A DNA stretch of 64,000 nt from Acidihalobacter yilgarnensis (GCF_001753245.1 NZ_CP017415.1:1516501-1580500); one strand, 5' to 3'; shown: positions 8,753 to 17,098, counted from the first letter of the stretch. Numbers and translations: made by a program. The notes: generated by a model not told the origin, from the letters alone.

Positions 8753-9136
8753 TTGACTATCGAGCATAAGAAGATACTCAGAAACCTTTTGCGCGCTCAG
8801 TTGCTGGCTATCCATGATGTGGCGATTACCCAGGGGGCGGAGCGCGCGGCTCTGCTGTTCGGTGTCTCTCAGGACATCGCGCGCGAGGTGTCCGAGCTGT
8901 GTGGCAACGACATCGCGGAAGTGGCGGAGCAAGCCGCCGAAAAAGCGCCCTGGTGTCTTCGGCTCGGCCTCGCCCCGGCCGAAGAACGAACCCTGAAGAC
9001 GCTTTTCAGAAATGCCTCGCTGCCAGAAACCAAGCGGAAGCGGTTACGCAAGGCTGAGGCCGAACGGCTGGCGGGCCTGACGTTATCGATCGGCCGTGCG
9101 AGGACTCGGAACGCGAGTCGCGGAGGATGTTCATGA
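8753..9136 (+). CDS. FlhD/AcaD-like transcriptional activator subunit
   Basis: The TTG start has GGAGGG 7 bases upstream. The first 65 residues align by eye with FlhD: RAQLLAIHDVAITQGAERAALLFGVSQDIAREVSEL corresponds to the FlhD [22 protein letters not shown] region, followed by an AE-rich helix. FlhD-type proteins pair with FlhC. On IncC plasmids and SXT-type ICEs the equivalents (AcaD, SetD) switch on conjugation genes. The C-terminus is basic (ETKRKRLRKAEAERL). The stop overlaps the next start by 4 bases, the usual flhD-flhC coupling. No flagellar genes are in view, so a conjugation role is more likely. Confidence 0.7.
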   Translation: MTIEHKKILRNLLRAQLLAIHDVAITQGAERAALLFGVSQDIAREVSELCGNDIAEVAEQAAEKAPWCLRLGLAPAEERTLKTLFRNASLPETKRKRLRKAEAERLAGLTLSIGRARTRNASRGGCS

Positions 9137-9960
9137 TCGGCATCGCAAATCCGGAAGTCATCGACGCGCTCGTACGATGGGGATTGCGGGTGCCTTATTG
9201 GCGTCAGATTTTTCGTGAAACCAGCGCCAATGAATGCGCCGTGCTGATAGAGCATGTGCAATCACGCTGGCGCGCGTTGAACCACCGAAACTCTCCGTCT
9301 GGGCAGATGCCATTGTCTGCCTCGAAACATTTGCGCATCAAGACACGCGCCATGCATCTCGCTTCAGCCTATAACGCCATCCTGTATCACGCAACAGGCA
9401 CGACTGACCCACTGCATCCCCCGGCAAAATCGGATTATCTGGCATTGCACGATGGCTTTCTGTCTTACACGGAAACCGTCGATCACCATCCTATGGTGGA
9501 CATCAATACGGTCTACCAGCTGATCCTGGATGCGCACCTCTATCGTGGCTATGCCATAACGCCGGCCATCTCTCCACGTCCACCCGTGCTGATGGAAGCC
9601 TGCGCCAATCCGGTTTGTCCTGCCTATCGACTGGTCTACTTCTACCCCAAGGATTTACGGGTTGGATGTCCATTTTGCGAGTGTGTGCCGAACGAAGACG
9701 AAATCAGGAGTCCCGCGAAGGCGGATGCCGGCGATGATCCGGCATGGTCCCGGGTGAGGGCAGATGCGGGACACGAATGTCCGGAAAAAGGACGGGACTG
9801 TCCAGGCAGCGGACAGAGTACCCACGAAATGGGTGAGAAATGCACCAAATCGCGTGAGAGCGTCCCTGAAATGGACAGAAGTGTCCCGTCATTGGATCGG
9901 TGCGTCCCTGATGGGGATGCCTGTTGTGAAATCACGTCGATACAGGAACGCATCGCATGA
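9133..9960 (+). CDS. FlhC/AcaC-like transcriptional activator subunit
   Basis: The start at 9133 was chosen because GGAGG lies 6 bases away and ATGA overlaps the upstream stop; an ATG at 9127 abuts the ribosome site. FlhC features seen are SPSGQMPLSASKHL (compare FlhC SPPPKGMLPFSTDWF) and a four-cysteine zinc site, CANPVC then CPFC about 20 residues later. The protein is 275 residues, against about 190 for FlhC. The extra 75-residue tail is rich in Cys, Asp and Ser with loosely repeated units (SVPEMDRS, SVPSLDRC). The tail may be a linker, an added metal site or low-complexity sequence. Confidence 0.72.
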   Translation: MIGIANPEVIDALVRWGLRVPYWRQIFRETSANECAVLIEHVQSRWRALNHRNSPSGQMPLSASKHLRIKTRAMHLASAYNAILYHATGTTDPLHPPAKSDYLALHDGFLSYTETVDHHPMVDINTVYQLILDAHLYRGYAITPAISPRPPVLMEACANPVCPAYRLVYFYPKDLRVGCPFCECVPNEDEIRSPAKADAGDDPAWSRVRADAGHECPEKGRDCPGSGQSTHEMGEKCTKSRESVPEMDRSVPSLDRCVPDGDACCEITSIQERIA

Positions 9961-10208
9961 TCACGGGCGGATGCACCAATGGCCCACCTCGCGTTATGGG
10001 TGGCGGAATCTATCTAACGAGTGACCGGGGATGCGCCGATATGGCGCGATCTGGCGACGTGCAGGGGTCTGTTTTTGTGCGGGGAAACCCTTGAACTCCG
10101 TTTGGGAAAAACGGTAACCGATGTTTTCTTAACTTTATGAATTGTGTGGAAAAAATAAATATTTTCGGTGTTTTACTTCCGCGCAAACAGGCACTTATCA
10201 GGAGAAAC

Positions 10209-10284
10209 CTAGTATTGGGGGAAAATTCAGTTAATGTCCTGCCAAAAGCGTGCGGGAAACACGCAATTTTCCCCCTAATACTAG
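10209..10284. repeat. Nested inverted repeat, candidate oriT
   Basis: The region 9961-10343 has no gene. It holds arms CTAGTATTGGGGGAAAATT (10209-10227) and AATTTTCCCCCTAATACTAG (10265-10284), complementary except for one bulged base. Inside the 37-base spacer a smaller hairpin, GCGTG/CACGC, lies at 10248-10264. The structure sits directly upstream of a MobI-like gene. On IncC plasmids and SXT-type ICEs oriT lies just upstream of mobI, so this is a good oriT candidate. No nick site can be named. Confidence 0.55.
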
Positions 10285-10343
10285 ATAGGGACGAAAAAGC
10301 TTTTAACCACCATTGGGGTTTGGGTTCATAAAAGGAAGTCACG

Positions 10344-10805
10344 ATGACGCAGGTGGATGAATCGATTGGTGCGTATCTGTCGATGAGCGTGGAGGCGATG
10401 CAGGCGAGGGCGCAGCGGCTATGCGATGAGTTCAATGAGCGTCGTAAGGTGAGGCGTCAGGATGGTCTGTGGAGTGACCTTGAGGTGAGGGTGCGTACTG
10501 AATCGGGTCTTGCGGTGGAGTGGTATTACCGGGCCTGGCATGCGAAGGAGCGCCGTGCGTCGATGGGTGGTCGTCGTTACCGGCGGGTCCATTTGACGAA
10601 GCGCCGTGTGATCTTTCACGCGCAGGATTGGGAGCGTGACGAGGTGAAGCAGGTGAGGGACCAGCTGGACGTGTTGAAAGAATCGGTCAAGGCACTGCGT
10701 CGGACCGAGCGGATGTTGTCGGCGCAGGCATTGGCAGGAGACGAGGCGGACATGTTGGCGGGCTTTCGTGCGTCGGCGCGTGAGCGAATTAACGATAAGG
10801 GTTAA
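10344..10805 (+). CDS. mobI: MobI-like mobilisation auxiliary protein
   Basis: This 153-residue basic protein has helical ends and a central beta-rich part. Features recalled from MobI of IncC/SXT elements are an opening helix (ARAQRLCDEFNERRK), RVRTESGLAVEWYYRAW, HLTKRRVIFHAQDWERDEV and a closing coiled helix (RDQLDVLKESVKALRR). MobI is a relaxosome accessory factor needed for transfer in those elements. AAGGAAG precedes the start. The assignment depends on motif memory plus position beside the inverted repeat and the FlhDC-like pair. Another small DNA-binding protein is the main alternative. Confidence 0.5.
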   Translation: MTQVDESIGAYLSMSVEAMQARAQRLCDEFNERRKVRRQDGLWSDLEVRVRTESGLAVEWYYRAWHAKERRASMGGRRYRRVHLTKRRVIFHAQDWERDEVKQVRDQLDVLKESVKALRRTERMLSAQALAGDEADMLAGFRASARERINDKG

Positions 10806-11052
10806 TGCGTGCGAGGTTGCCGAGTATGGCGAAGACGCCCGCCATAAACGGAGGCTCGAACAGCACGGCGAGCGCGAAGGCGACGGACGAGATGAACCCC
10901 GTCAGGACGTAAATGTGGAGATAGGCGAACAGCGCGACCAGTACGCCGCTACGGAAGGCATAGCGGTAGGGGTGTTTCCAGAGGGCATTGCGATTGATTT
11001 CGTTGTCCCGGATGGGGAGGAATAAATTGATGATGCGTTCGATGAAGTGCAT
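10789..11052 (-). CDS. Small membrane protein (87 aa)
   Basis: AGGAGAGAGAC immediately precedes the ATG, so the gene is probably real although it overlaps the MobI-like 3' end by 17 bases tail to tail. Two hydrophobic stretches (about residues 33-55 and 58-76, including FISSVAFALAVLF and FMAGVFAIL) suggest two membrane helices with a basic N-terminus. No family was recognised. An entry-exclusion or pilus-assembly role is possible from context only. Confidence 0.55.
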   Translation of the reverse strand: MHFIERIINLFLPIRDNEINRNALWKHPYRYAFRSGVLVALFAYLHIYVLTGFISSVAFALAVLFEPPFMAGVFAILGNLARINPYR

Positions 11053-11194
11053 GTCTCTCTCCTGTGATTGAAGTTTGTGAGGATTGATTGTGTAACGGGA
11101 TCGGGGAAAAGCAAGCCGAAACGAGGTTATTTGGTTCCGTGAGTGCTGAACGAAGGATTGAGACTATCCGAATCGTTCCATGGGAGAGTCTGTT

Positions 11195-12157
11195 ATGTAC
11201 GTGATGGGTTGCGATCTTGGGCTGGGTAATTACAAGGAGGCGTCGGGTCATCGCGGGGGCGTGCCTGAGATGCGCGTGTGGCCGGCGTGTACCGTGCCCG
11301 TCGAATCGTTGGGCATAAGCCTGTACGGCGGGGATGATAAATCCGAGAGGCGCATCGAGGTAGGCGAGCGGATGTGGGCGGTGGGGGTATCGCTTGATTC
11401 GGGTGCGAGAGGCGCGGAAGAGATGCACGCGGGTTATGTCGGCAGTGCGCCCTGGCTGGCCCAGTTGGGTTATGCGCTAAGGCACAAGGGCCGCGTGGAC
11501 AGACTGGTGTTGGGACTTCCGGTAGACGAGTGGAGCATTCCGCAGAACCATGAACTCACGAAATCGTCGGCCGCGGAGGCGGCGCGTCTGAGCGGCGCGC
11601 ATCTGGCGGAGGTACTGGTGGTGCCGCAGCCGCTGGGGGCTTATGTGGACGCGAATGTTCGCAAATCCGGTGGATTGATGAAGCAGCGAGTGCTGGTCGT
11701 AGACCCGGGTCGCTACACGGTGGACTGGACGCTATTCGTCAAGGGCAAGTTGCAACCGGACGGTTCTGGATCGGACAGGCGCGGTGCCGTGTCGAGGATT
11801 GTTGAAGGCGTGCAACAACATCTTTGGCAGGATTTGCGGGCGCGAGTCGAGGAGGGCCGGATACGTGAGGCGCTGGATGCGGGGTTGACGGAAATTATGG
11901 TGAAAGGCAAGCAGGTTGAGTGCGGCGATGCGATAGCAAGCATCACGAGCCGCGTGGTGGATGAGGCGCTGGTCGAGATACGACGAACGCTGCGTATTGA
12001 AAGCGACGTGGACACGGTGCTGCTAACGGGTGGAGGTTCGAAGTATTACCGGGTACGGCTGATGGAGGTATTCGGGGAGGGCCTGGTGCAGGAGGTGCCG
12101 GAGCCTGTGATGGCGAATGCGCGCGGGTATTGGTGGTATGGCGCGCATGCGGCGTAG
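11195..12157 (+). CDS. parM: ParM/StbA-type actin-like partition ATPase
   Basis: The 320-residue protein has actin-fold nucleotide sites: phosphate-1 GCDLGLGNYKE at the N-terminus, phosphate-2 VVDPGRYTVDWTLF near residue 180 and adenosine motif LLTGGGSKYY near residue 290. ParM-like proteins form filaments that push plasmid copies apart. The ATG at 11195 was preferred to one at 11180 because GGGAGAG lies between them at proper spacing. The small gene overlapping its 3' end is a likely ParR adaptor. A partition system implies the element exists at least at times as a plasmid. Confidence 0.82.
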   Translation: MYVMGCDLGLGNYKEASGHRGGVPEMRVWPACTVPVESLGISLYGGDDKSERRIEVGERMWAVGVSLDSGARGAEEMHAGYVGSAPWLAQLGYALRHKGRVDRLVLGLPVDEWSIPQNHELTKSSAAEAARLSGAHLAEVLVVPQPLGAYVDANVRKSGGLMKQRVLVVDPGRYTVDWTLFVKGKLQPDGSGSDRRGAVSRIVEGVQQHLWQDLRARVEEGRIREALDAGLTEIMVKGKQVECGDAIASITSRVVDEALVEIRRTLRIESDVDTVLLTGGGSKYYRVRLMEVFGEGLVQEVPEPVMANARGYWWYGAHAA

Positions 12158-12422
12158 TGGCGGGTATTCGGGAGAGCTACATCCGTTGCGGTTTCGCGTG
12201 ACGGTATCTGGCGAGCTTGCGGAGTATTTGTCGGGTCTGGAACCGGGTGTTCGGTCGCGTGAGGTGGCATTTCTCGCGCTGGCTGGCAAGCGGGTGCTGG
12301 AACGTGGTGCTGAGTTGGCGGCAGGCGGGCGCGCGGTGCGCGGCGAAGCCAAGGCCAAGGGAGGCTCGGTGGAGCCGGAGCGGTCGGCCGATTTGGACTG
12401 GATGAGTGAGCTCAGGTTTTAA
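12138..12422 (+). CDS. ParR-like small DNA-binding partner of ParM
   Basis: The 94-residue frame overlaps the parM end by 20 bases. It begins MARMRRSGGYSGE, and the segment LRFRVTVSGELAEYLSGLEPGVRSREVAFLALAG looks like a beta strand followed by two helices, as in ribbon-helix-helix proteins such as ParR and StbB. A charged tail follows. An in-frame ATG at 12147 is also possible. ParR binds a centromere (parC), usually upstream of parM; no obvious repeat array was found at 11053-11194. Confidence 0.6.
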   Translation: MARMRRSGGYSGELHPLRFRVTVSGELAEYLSGLEPGVRSREVAFLALAGKRVLERGAELAAGGRAVRGEAKAKGGSVEPERSADLDWMSELRF

Positions 12423-12466
12423 GCGGTGATGCGAACAATGCGGCGCGGCCGCAAGGAGAGTGTGAC

Positions 12467-13051
12467 ATGAGCGAATTGGCAAAACGTGGACCGGAGGTGG
12501 ATGAAGCCGCGTTGCAGGAACAGGCCGAGAAGGATGCTGTGAGCAACAAGCTGTCATCGGTTATGGATGATCTGGTGCAATCGGCGAAACGTGGCGTGGA
12601 GAGTTGGCTTGAAGCGGCGGACGCGGCTTGTCTGGCATCGGGTCGTGAGCAGGTGGAGGTGCTGCGGGCGCTGGCGAAGAGTCGTGGTCAGGCGATATCG
12701 CAGGATCTCGAAAAACTGAAATCGCTGCGTAGCGCCCTGGGGTCACTGGAGGCGCGTCGGTCGTCTTTGAAGCATCTGTACAAGCAAAGCCTGGTGATGC
12801 GTGATGGCACGAGCGTATTCGGGGTCAAGGATGCTGCGCGGGATGTGGATACGGTGGTCGTGAGGTTGCTGGAATGTGAGCGTCGTCGAAGCGAGATCAT
12901 GGGCGAGGCGATTCGGATAGCGCAGCGTGCGGAGTGGAGTGCAAAGGAGTTGTACGGTCAGGTCAGTGCATTGACCGGTAACGGTCGAGTACGGGAGACG
13001 GGGCCGGTGTTTGCTGGTGTTACGAACATGAAGGAGGCAGGCCGTGGTTGA
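12467..13051 (+). CDS. Coiled-coil protein of unknown function (194 aa)
   Basis: AAGGAGAG precedes the start. The protein is largely helical with heptad-like stretches (SKLSSVMDDLVQSAKRG and DLEKLKSLRSALGSLEARR) and no signal or membrane segment. It overlaps the next start by 8 bases, so the two are coupled. No family was recognised. Its position between partition genes and a TraP-like membrane protein suggests an element-specific role. Confidence 0.6.
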   Translation: MSELAKRGPEVDEAALQEQAEKDAVSNKLSSVMDDLVQSAKRGVESWLEAADAACLASGREQVEVLRALAKSRGQAISQDLEKLKSLRSALGSLEARRSSLKHLYKQSLVMRDGTSVFGVKDAARDVDTVVVRLLECERRRSEIMGEAIRIAQRAEWSAKELYGQVSALTGNGRVRETGPVFAGVTNMKEAGRG

Positions 13052-14099
13052 TCAGCCAAGCGGATGGGACCTGGAATCGGACGAAGACGGCTATCTGTCG
13101 AGTTTGAGTGATGAGGTGCCGGGCAGGAAGTCGCCATCTGAGGATACAGCGGAAAGAATGCGTCGCGAGCTGGAGATTGAAGATGGCGAGCTCGTGGATG
13201 TGATGGGCGTCCATGACGCGGGTAGCGCAGGTCATGAAGATCGGGCCGAGATGCCGTCGCTGGAGGATGACTCGCCAAGGCGTAGCCGGTCTGGTTCCGG
13301 TTTGAAGAAGAAGCTGATGGTGTCGGCATTGGTGGGAGGTGCGGTGCTGCTGGCGGCAGGTTTGCATGAATATCACCAGCTGTCGGGTGGTGGCGGAGAG
13401 CCAGAAGCGTCGATGCCGGTGACGCCACCAGCGCCGGCGTCACGCAGTGGTTATGTTCATAAGTTGTCCCCGGCGCCTGTTGCTGTGTCGACGAAATCTG
13501 CTGTGCCCTCTGCTTCTGTGGGTGCTGCGAAGAAATCGGCTAGGGTGGAACCGCCGTCAGTGGCCATCGCGTCGCAGGAAGCATCTTCGGGTGCTACATC
13601 CTCGTCGGCGTCTGCTGCGTCTGCTGCGTCTGCTGCGTCTGCTGCGTCTGCATCATCTGCGTCGGGTACGGTGAATCTGGGTGAAGATGCGTCCGGGCCG
13701 TCGTCGATGCCTGTTTTGCAACCGTCGTCGTCGCAGGTAATCACGGCGCAGTTGACGGAGATCGAGGGTGAGCTGGCGACGATGAGGCAGAATCCGGGTG
13801 TCGACACGAAGAAGCTATTGAAGCGGATGAACGAATCGTTATCAGCGTTGGCGTTGAAGCTGGGTGCTACTCAGACGGAGATAGGGAAGCTGTCATCGAG
13901 TCTGTCGTCGCATGTGTCGAAACACCCGGTGCTGTCTGGCTATCGCTTGTTGGCGGTGGTGGGAGATCAGGCGATGGTCGAGGATATGGGTACGGGTCGC
14001 GTGGCGGTTCTCAAGACCAACGAACACCTTGGTGGTTTGACGGTGTATCAGGTGTCTGGCGGCGAGGTGGTGACGAACTACGGGGTATTTGGCGGCTGA
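13044..14099 (+). CDS. Bitopic membrane protein, TraP-like C-terminus
   Basis: This starts at GTG behind GGAGG. An acidic cytoplasmic part (residues 1-85) leads to a basic RSRSGSGLKKK, then one membrane helix (LMVSALVGGAVLLAAGL, about 93-110). A Pro/Ala/Ser-rich region with a run of SAA/ASA repeats follows, then a coiled segment and a C-terminal beta domain (SGYRLLAVVGDQAMVEDMGTG ... GGLTVYQVSGGEVVTNYG). The last domain recalls TraP of IncI plasmids, part of MPF-I secretion systems. That resemblance is weak. The Ala/Ser region is encoded by tandem tctgctgcg copies near 13611-13650. Confidence 0.5.
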   Translation: MVDQPSGWDLESDEDGYLSSLSDEVPGRKSPSEDTAERMRRELEIEDGELVDVMGVHDAGSAGHEDRAEMPSLEDDSPRRSRSGSGLKKKLMVSALVGGAVLLAAGLHEYHQLSGGGGEPEASMPVTPPAPASRSGYVHKLSPAPVAVSTKSAVPSASVGAAKKSARVEPPSVAIASQEASSGATSSSASAASAASAASAASASSASGTVNLGEDASGPSSMPVLQPSSSQVITAQLTEIEGELATMRQNPGVDTKKLLKRMNESLSALALKLGATQTEIGKLSSSLSSHVSKHPVLSGYRLLAVVGDQAMVEDMGTGRVAVLKTNEHLGGLTVYQVSGGEVVTNYGVFGG

Positions 14100-14103
14100 T
14101 GCG

Positions 14104-14481
14104 ATGGGCGGGTATTTGGAGCGATCCGCAGCTGAGCTAGAGCAGGCAGGCTGGATGGCGAACATCCAGTCGATGCGCAGCGGATGGCGTGCGCGAGCCC
14201 GGATACTCGGGATCAGAACAGGGCGTTACGTGGTATTGGTGCTGGATGCTCAAGCGCCGCAGAGTTGTCTGCTGCTGGTGACGGGCGATGTTCAGATTGT
14301 CAGGTGCTTGCACGAGCCAGCGGGTGTAGCGATGGGTTTTGAATCTCGGGTGTTGAAGCGTGTCGAATGCATCTGGAGAGTACGTGGTGGTGCTGGGGTA
14401 TCCGTCGTCAGCGGAAGAGACGCCGATTCGACGAGACCCGCGATTGGTCTGACGGATGCCCTGCGGGATCATGGTGGATAG
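14104..14481 (+). CDS. YcgR-N/PilZN-like single-domain protein
   Basis: The 125-residue protein contains WRARARILGIRTGRYVVLVLD, then LLLVTGDVQIVRCLHE and GVAMGFESRVLKRVE. This spacing matches the N-terminal domain that precedes PilZ in YcgR-like flagellar brake proteins, but no PilZ c-di-GMP motif (RxxxR ... DxSxxG) follows. The start lies 5 bases after the upstream stop. It may bind a membrane or secretion component. The function is unknown and the domain call is tentative. Confidence 0.45.
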   Translation: MGGYLERSAAELEQAGWMANIQSMRSGWRARARILGIRTGRYVVLVLDAQAPQSCLLLVTGDVQIVRCLHEPAGVAMGFESRVLKRVECIWRVRGGAGVSVVSGRDADSTRPAIGLTDALRDHGG

Positions 14482-14611
14482 AGTGGAGTTGTCCGACTAT
14501 ACGGCTGCGGCGCTCCTGGATGTATCCGCGAGTGGCGCGGAGTTGTTTGTAAGTGCCAACTGCCATCAAGTAGTCTGCGAGACGGCAGGGATTCTTTTGC
14601 TTGGCTACTGA
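14471..14611 (+). pseudogene. Gene start cut off by IS material
   Basis: The frame MVDRVELSDYTAAALLDVSA continues the tightly packed operon and overlaps the previous gene by 11 bases. It runs into a stop at 14611 where sequence of a different character begins (CTGAAAAAGTCGTCTCGCATC). Coding of the conjugative element ends here, so this is probably the 5' remnant of a truncated transfer gene. Confidence 0.45.
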
Positions 14612-14726
14612 AAAAGTCGTCTCGCATCACCGGAAAACACCTCAAGCCACCTCGATTTGCTACCCCGACAGAACCCACATGCTGCAATTCATCATCTTCT
14701 ATTGATCCGGCCAGCAAATAGTATTA

Positions 14727-15800
14727 AGCGGCTACTTCACGCGCGGGTCCTGGAAATACATTTTGACGCGCTCTGGCGAGCCCTCCAAGGTCTGCCTCTA
14801 TTCGGCGGTTGCGGCCTTCAGTTTGGCTTTGGTGCGCGCCGGCACTTTTGTATAAATCGCTTGTTTCAAATCCGCATTGAGCCGCTCCTCCGGGTTCAGT
14901 TCAGGACTGTAGCTGGGCAGGTAAAACAACTCGATCTTGTCTGTGCGATCAGCAACCCAGGCCTTAACCACCTTGCTGTGATGTACCCGCAGATTGTCGA
15001 GAATCAAAAACACTTTGCGTCCCGCGTCTTTGATCAAAGCACCCAAAAATTCGATGAGCCTGTCCGCATTGAACGCCTCATCAATAATCATCCAGCGCGT
15101 CTTGCCCTGGTTGGTCACGGTGGCGATCATCGACAGTTTCTGGCGCGTGCCGCCCACCGCAAAAGTCACCGGTGTTTTTCCAGCCGGTGCGTAGCTGCGA
15201 CCACGTACATCGGTGTTCACCACCGCCGTCTCGTCGCCCCAATGAATCTCGGCACCCTCAGTCTTGGCGCGTTTCTCGATGGCGGGGTATTCCTCTTCCA
15301 GCCAGTTCTGAACTGCCTCCGGACGTTGCTCGTAAGCCTTCTTGATCGGCTTTTGCGGGGTGAATCCCCAGCGCTTGAGGTAATTGCCAACACCCCGTAC
15401 AGATAGCTTGATGCCGCATTCGCGCTCAATCAGCTGCATAACCGCTGCCCGGTTCCACAGCGCAAATTCCATCTTCAGCTGTTCCGGCCGCTTGTCGCAA
15501 ATGATTTGCCGTACAGCCATTTCTTGCGATCCGCTCAATCTGCGTCCGCTTCCTTGTTTCTTGCCGCGCGCAGCAGGCTTGAGGGCCACCGCCCCCGCAG
15601 TTGAATAAGCGGTGATCGCAGCGTTCACGGCATACCAACTCAGGCCGCTATGCTCAACAATTCGCATCACGGGCATTCCCTTGCGGTACAGGCGGATGAC
15701 TTGCTTGCGTCTCTCGTGCAGTACTTCTCGCGACTGCTTGCGGGCGTCTTCTTTTTCCATGACCAATGAGACACATCACCGCACCTTAAAGTTCACGGAT
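14727..15800 (-). mobile_element. IS630-family element
   Basis: The ends are set by a candidate pair of imperfect inverted repeats (AGCGGCTACTTCACGCGCGG and ATCCGTGAACTTTAAGGTGCGG), each next to a TA, the usual IS630 target duplication. The repeats match only partly, so exact ends are tentative. Confidence 0.6.
14798..15766 (-). CDS. IS630-family transposase (element A)
   Basis: This 322-residue transposase has an N-terminal helix-turn-helix pair and a DDE catalytic domain: IHWGDETAV with the first Asp, FLILDNLRVHHSKVV with the second, and LPSYSPELNPEERLNADLK with the Glu. The frame is intact and full length. Its sequence differs clearly from the other IS630-type transposase in this window, so it is a separate element. 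Confidence 0.9.
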   Translation of the reverse strand: MVMEKEDARKQSREVLHERRKQVIRLYRKGMPVMRIVEHSGLSWYAVNAAITAYSTAGAVALKPAARGKKQGSGRRLSGSQEMAVRQIICDKRPEQLKMEFALWNRAAVMQLIERECGIKLSVRGVGNYLKRWGFTPQKPIKKAYEQRPEAVQNWLEEEYPAIEKRAKTEGAEIHWGDETAVVNTDVRGRSYAPAGKTPVTFAVGGTRQKLSMIATVTNQGKTRWMIIDEAFNADRLIEFLGALIKDAGRKVFLILDNLRVHHSKVVKAWVADRTDKIELFYLPSYSPELNPEERLNADLKQAIYTKVPARTKAKLKAATAE

Positions 15801-15971
15801 TAATCGTGCCGAGTCTATAAGGAAGCTTTTTATGGCATCTGGGATATGGACAACCGGCCTGACGCGGAAAGTGCTTATGAGATCTGGAGAACTGGACCCA
15901 CCTGATTGGACAGTGATTGAACGCTGATAAGTGCTTCCTTCATCATGAGCGAGACGCTCTGGAGAGAAGCG

Positions 15972-16277
15972 ATGAGACGGAAAAGACGAAACCATTCGCC
16001 TGAGTTCAAGGCCAAGGTAGCGCTTGCAGCGCTACAGGGTGACCTGACGATGGCTGAGTTGGTCAAGAAGTTCGATGTACATGCCAATCAGATCGCGGAC
16101 TGGAAGAAGCAGCTGCTGAGCAACGCCTCGGATGTGTTCGGCAAGGGCGCACAGAAGGCTGAACAGTCGGCCGAAACCATTGAGCAGTTGCACGCCAAGA
16201 TCGGCCAGCTGACGATGGAGAATGATTTTTTAGAACGCGGGCTCGAACGGATTCACGGGCCCAGAGGAAAGCAATGA
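15972..16277 (+). CDS. IS3-family OrfA
   Basis: The start at 15972 gives MRRKRRNHSPEFKAKVALAA, the normal OrfA opening. A helix-turn-helix (LTMAELVKKFDVHANQIADWK) and a leucine-zipper-like tail (EQLHAKIGQLTMENDFLER) follow. The stop overlaps the OrfB start. A T6 run at the NDFLE codons is a possible frameshift site for the OrfAB transposase. Confidence 0.9.
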   Translation: MRRKRRNHSPEFKAKVALAALQGDLTMAELVKKFDVHANQIADWKKQLLSNASDVFGKGAQKAEQSAETIEQLHAKIGQLTMENDFLERGLERIHGPRGKQ

Positions 16278-17098
16278 TAGATCGTCAGGATCCGCTGCCG
16301 GTAAGGCGGCAATGCGCGTTGCTGGACCTGCCGCGCTCGACGTTCTACCGCGTGGCCAAGCCGGTTACAGACGAGGAACTGGAACTCATGGCGCTGATTG
16401 ATCGCTGCCACCTGAAGTATCCTTTCTATGGCAGCCGACGCATCCACGACTGGTTGGAAGACCAGGGTCACCGCGTAAACCGCAAGCGGGTTCAGCGCCT
16501 GATGCGCACGATGGACCTGAGGGCACAGTACCCGAAGCGCAACCTCAGCTTGGCCAATCAGGCGCACAAGGTCTATCCGTACCTGCTGCGGGATCGGGTT
16601 ATCGACCGCCCGAACCAGGTCTGGGCGACCGACGTGACCTACATCCCGATGGCGCGGGGCTTTGTGTATCTGGTGGCCATCATGGACTGGCACTCGCGCA
16701 AGGTGCTCTCCTGGCGCGTATCGAACACGCTCGATGTGAGCTTCTGCGTCGATGCGCTTGAGGAGGCGATCGAGGCCTACGGCGCCCCGGAGATCTTCAA
16801 TACCGACCAGGGGAGTCAGTTCACGAGCGAGGCGTTCACCGGCGTTCTCAAGCACCATGGCATCCGCATCAGCATGGATGGCAAGGGTCGGTGGGTCGAT
16901 AACGTGTTCGTCGAGCGCCTGTGGCGCAGCGTGAAATATGAGGAGGTGTATCTGAAGGCCTACGACAATATCGCCGATGCACGAAGGTCACTGGGGCGAT
17001 ACCTGGCCTTCTACAACGCTGAGAGGCGGCACCAGTCACTGGACCGGCGCACCCCCGACAGCGTGTACTACGAATCCGCCGCCAGACTGGCGGCATAA
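16274..17098 (+). CDS. IS3-family OrfB transposase
   Basis: The 274-residue integrase-like catalytic protein shows WATDVTYIPM (first Asp), EIFNTDQGSQFTS (second Asp) and VDNVFVERLWRSVKYEEVYL (Glu). The HTH_21 segment YPFYGSRRIHDWL is present. It is intact and probably active with OrfA. Confidence 0.92.
   Translation: MIDRQDPLPVRRQCALLDLPRSTFYRVAKPVTDEELELMALIDRCHLKYPFYGSRRIHDWLEDQGHRVNRKRVQRLMRTMDLRAQYPKRNLSLANQAHKVYPYLLRDRVIDRPNQVWATDVTYIPMARGFVYLVAIMDWHSRKVLSWRVSNTLDVSFCVDALEEAIEAYGAPEIFNTDQGSQFTSEAFTGVLKHHGIRISMDGKGRWVDNVFVERLWRSVKYEEVYLKAYDNIADARRSLGRYLAFYNAERRHQSLDRRTPDSVYYESAARLAA

Noticed and set aside
8753-9960. True flagellar flhDC
   Set aside because: No flagellar genes nearby and the pair sits among conjugation and partition genes, so an AcaDC-like role is preferred.
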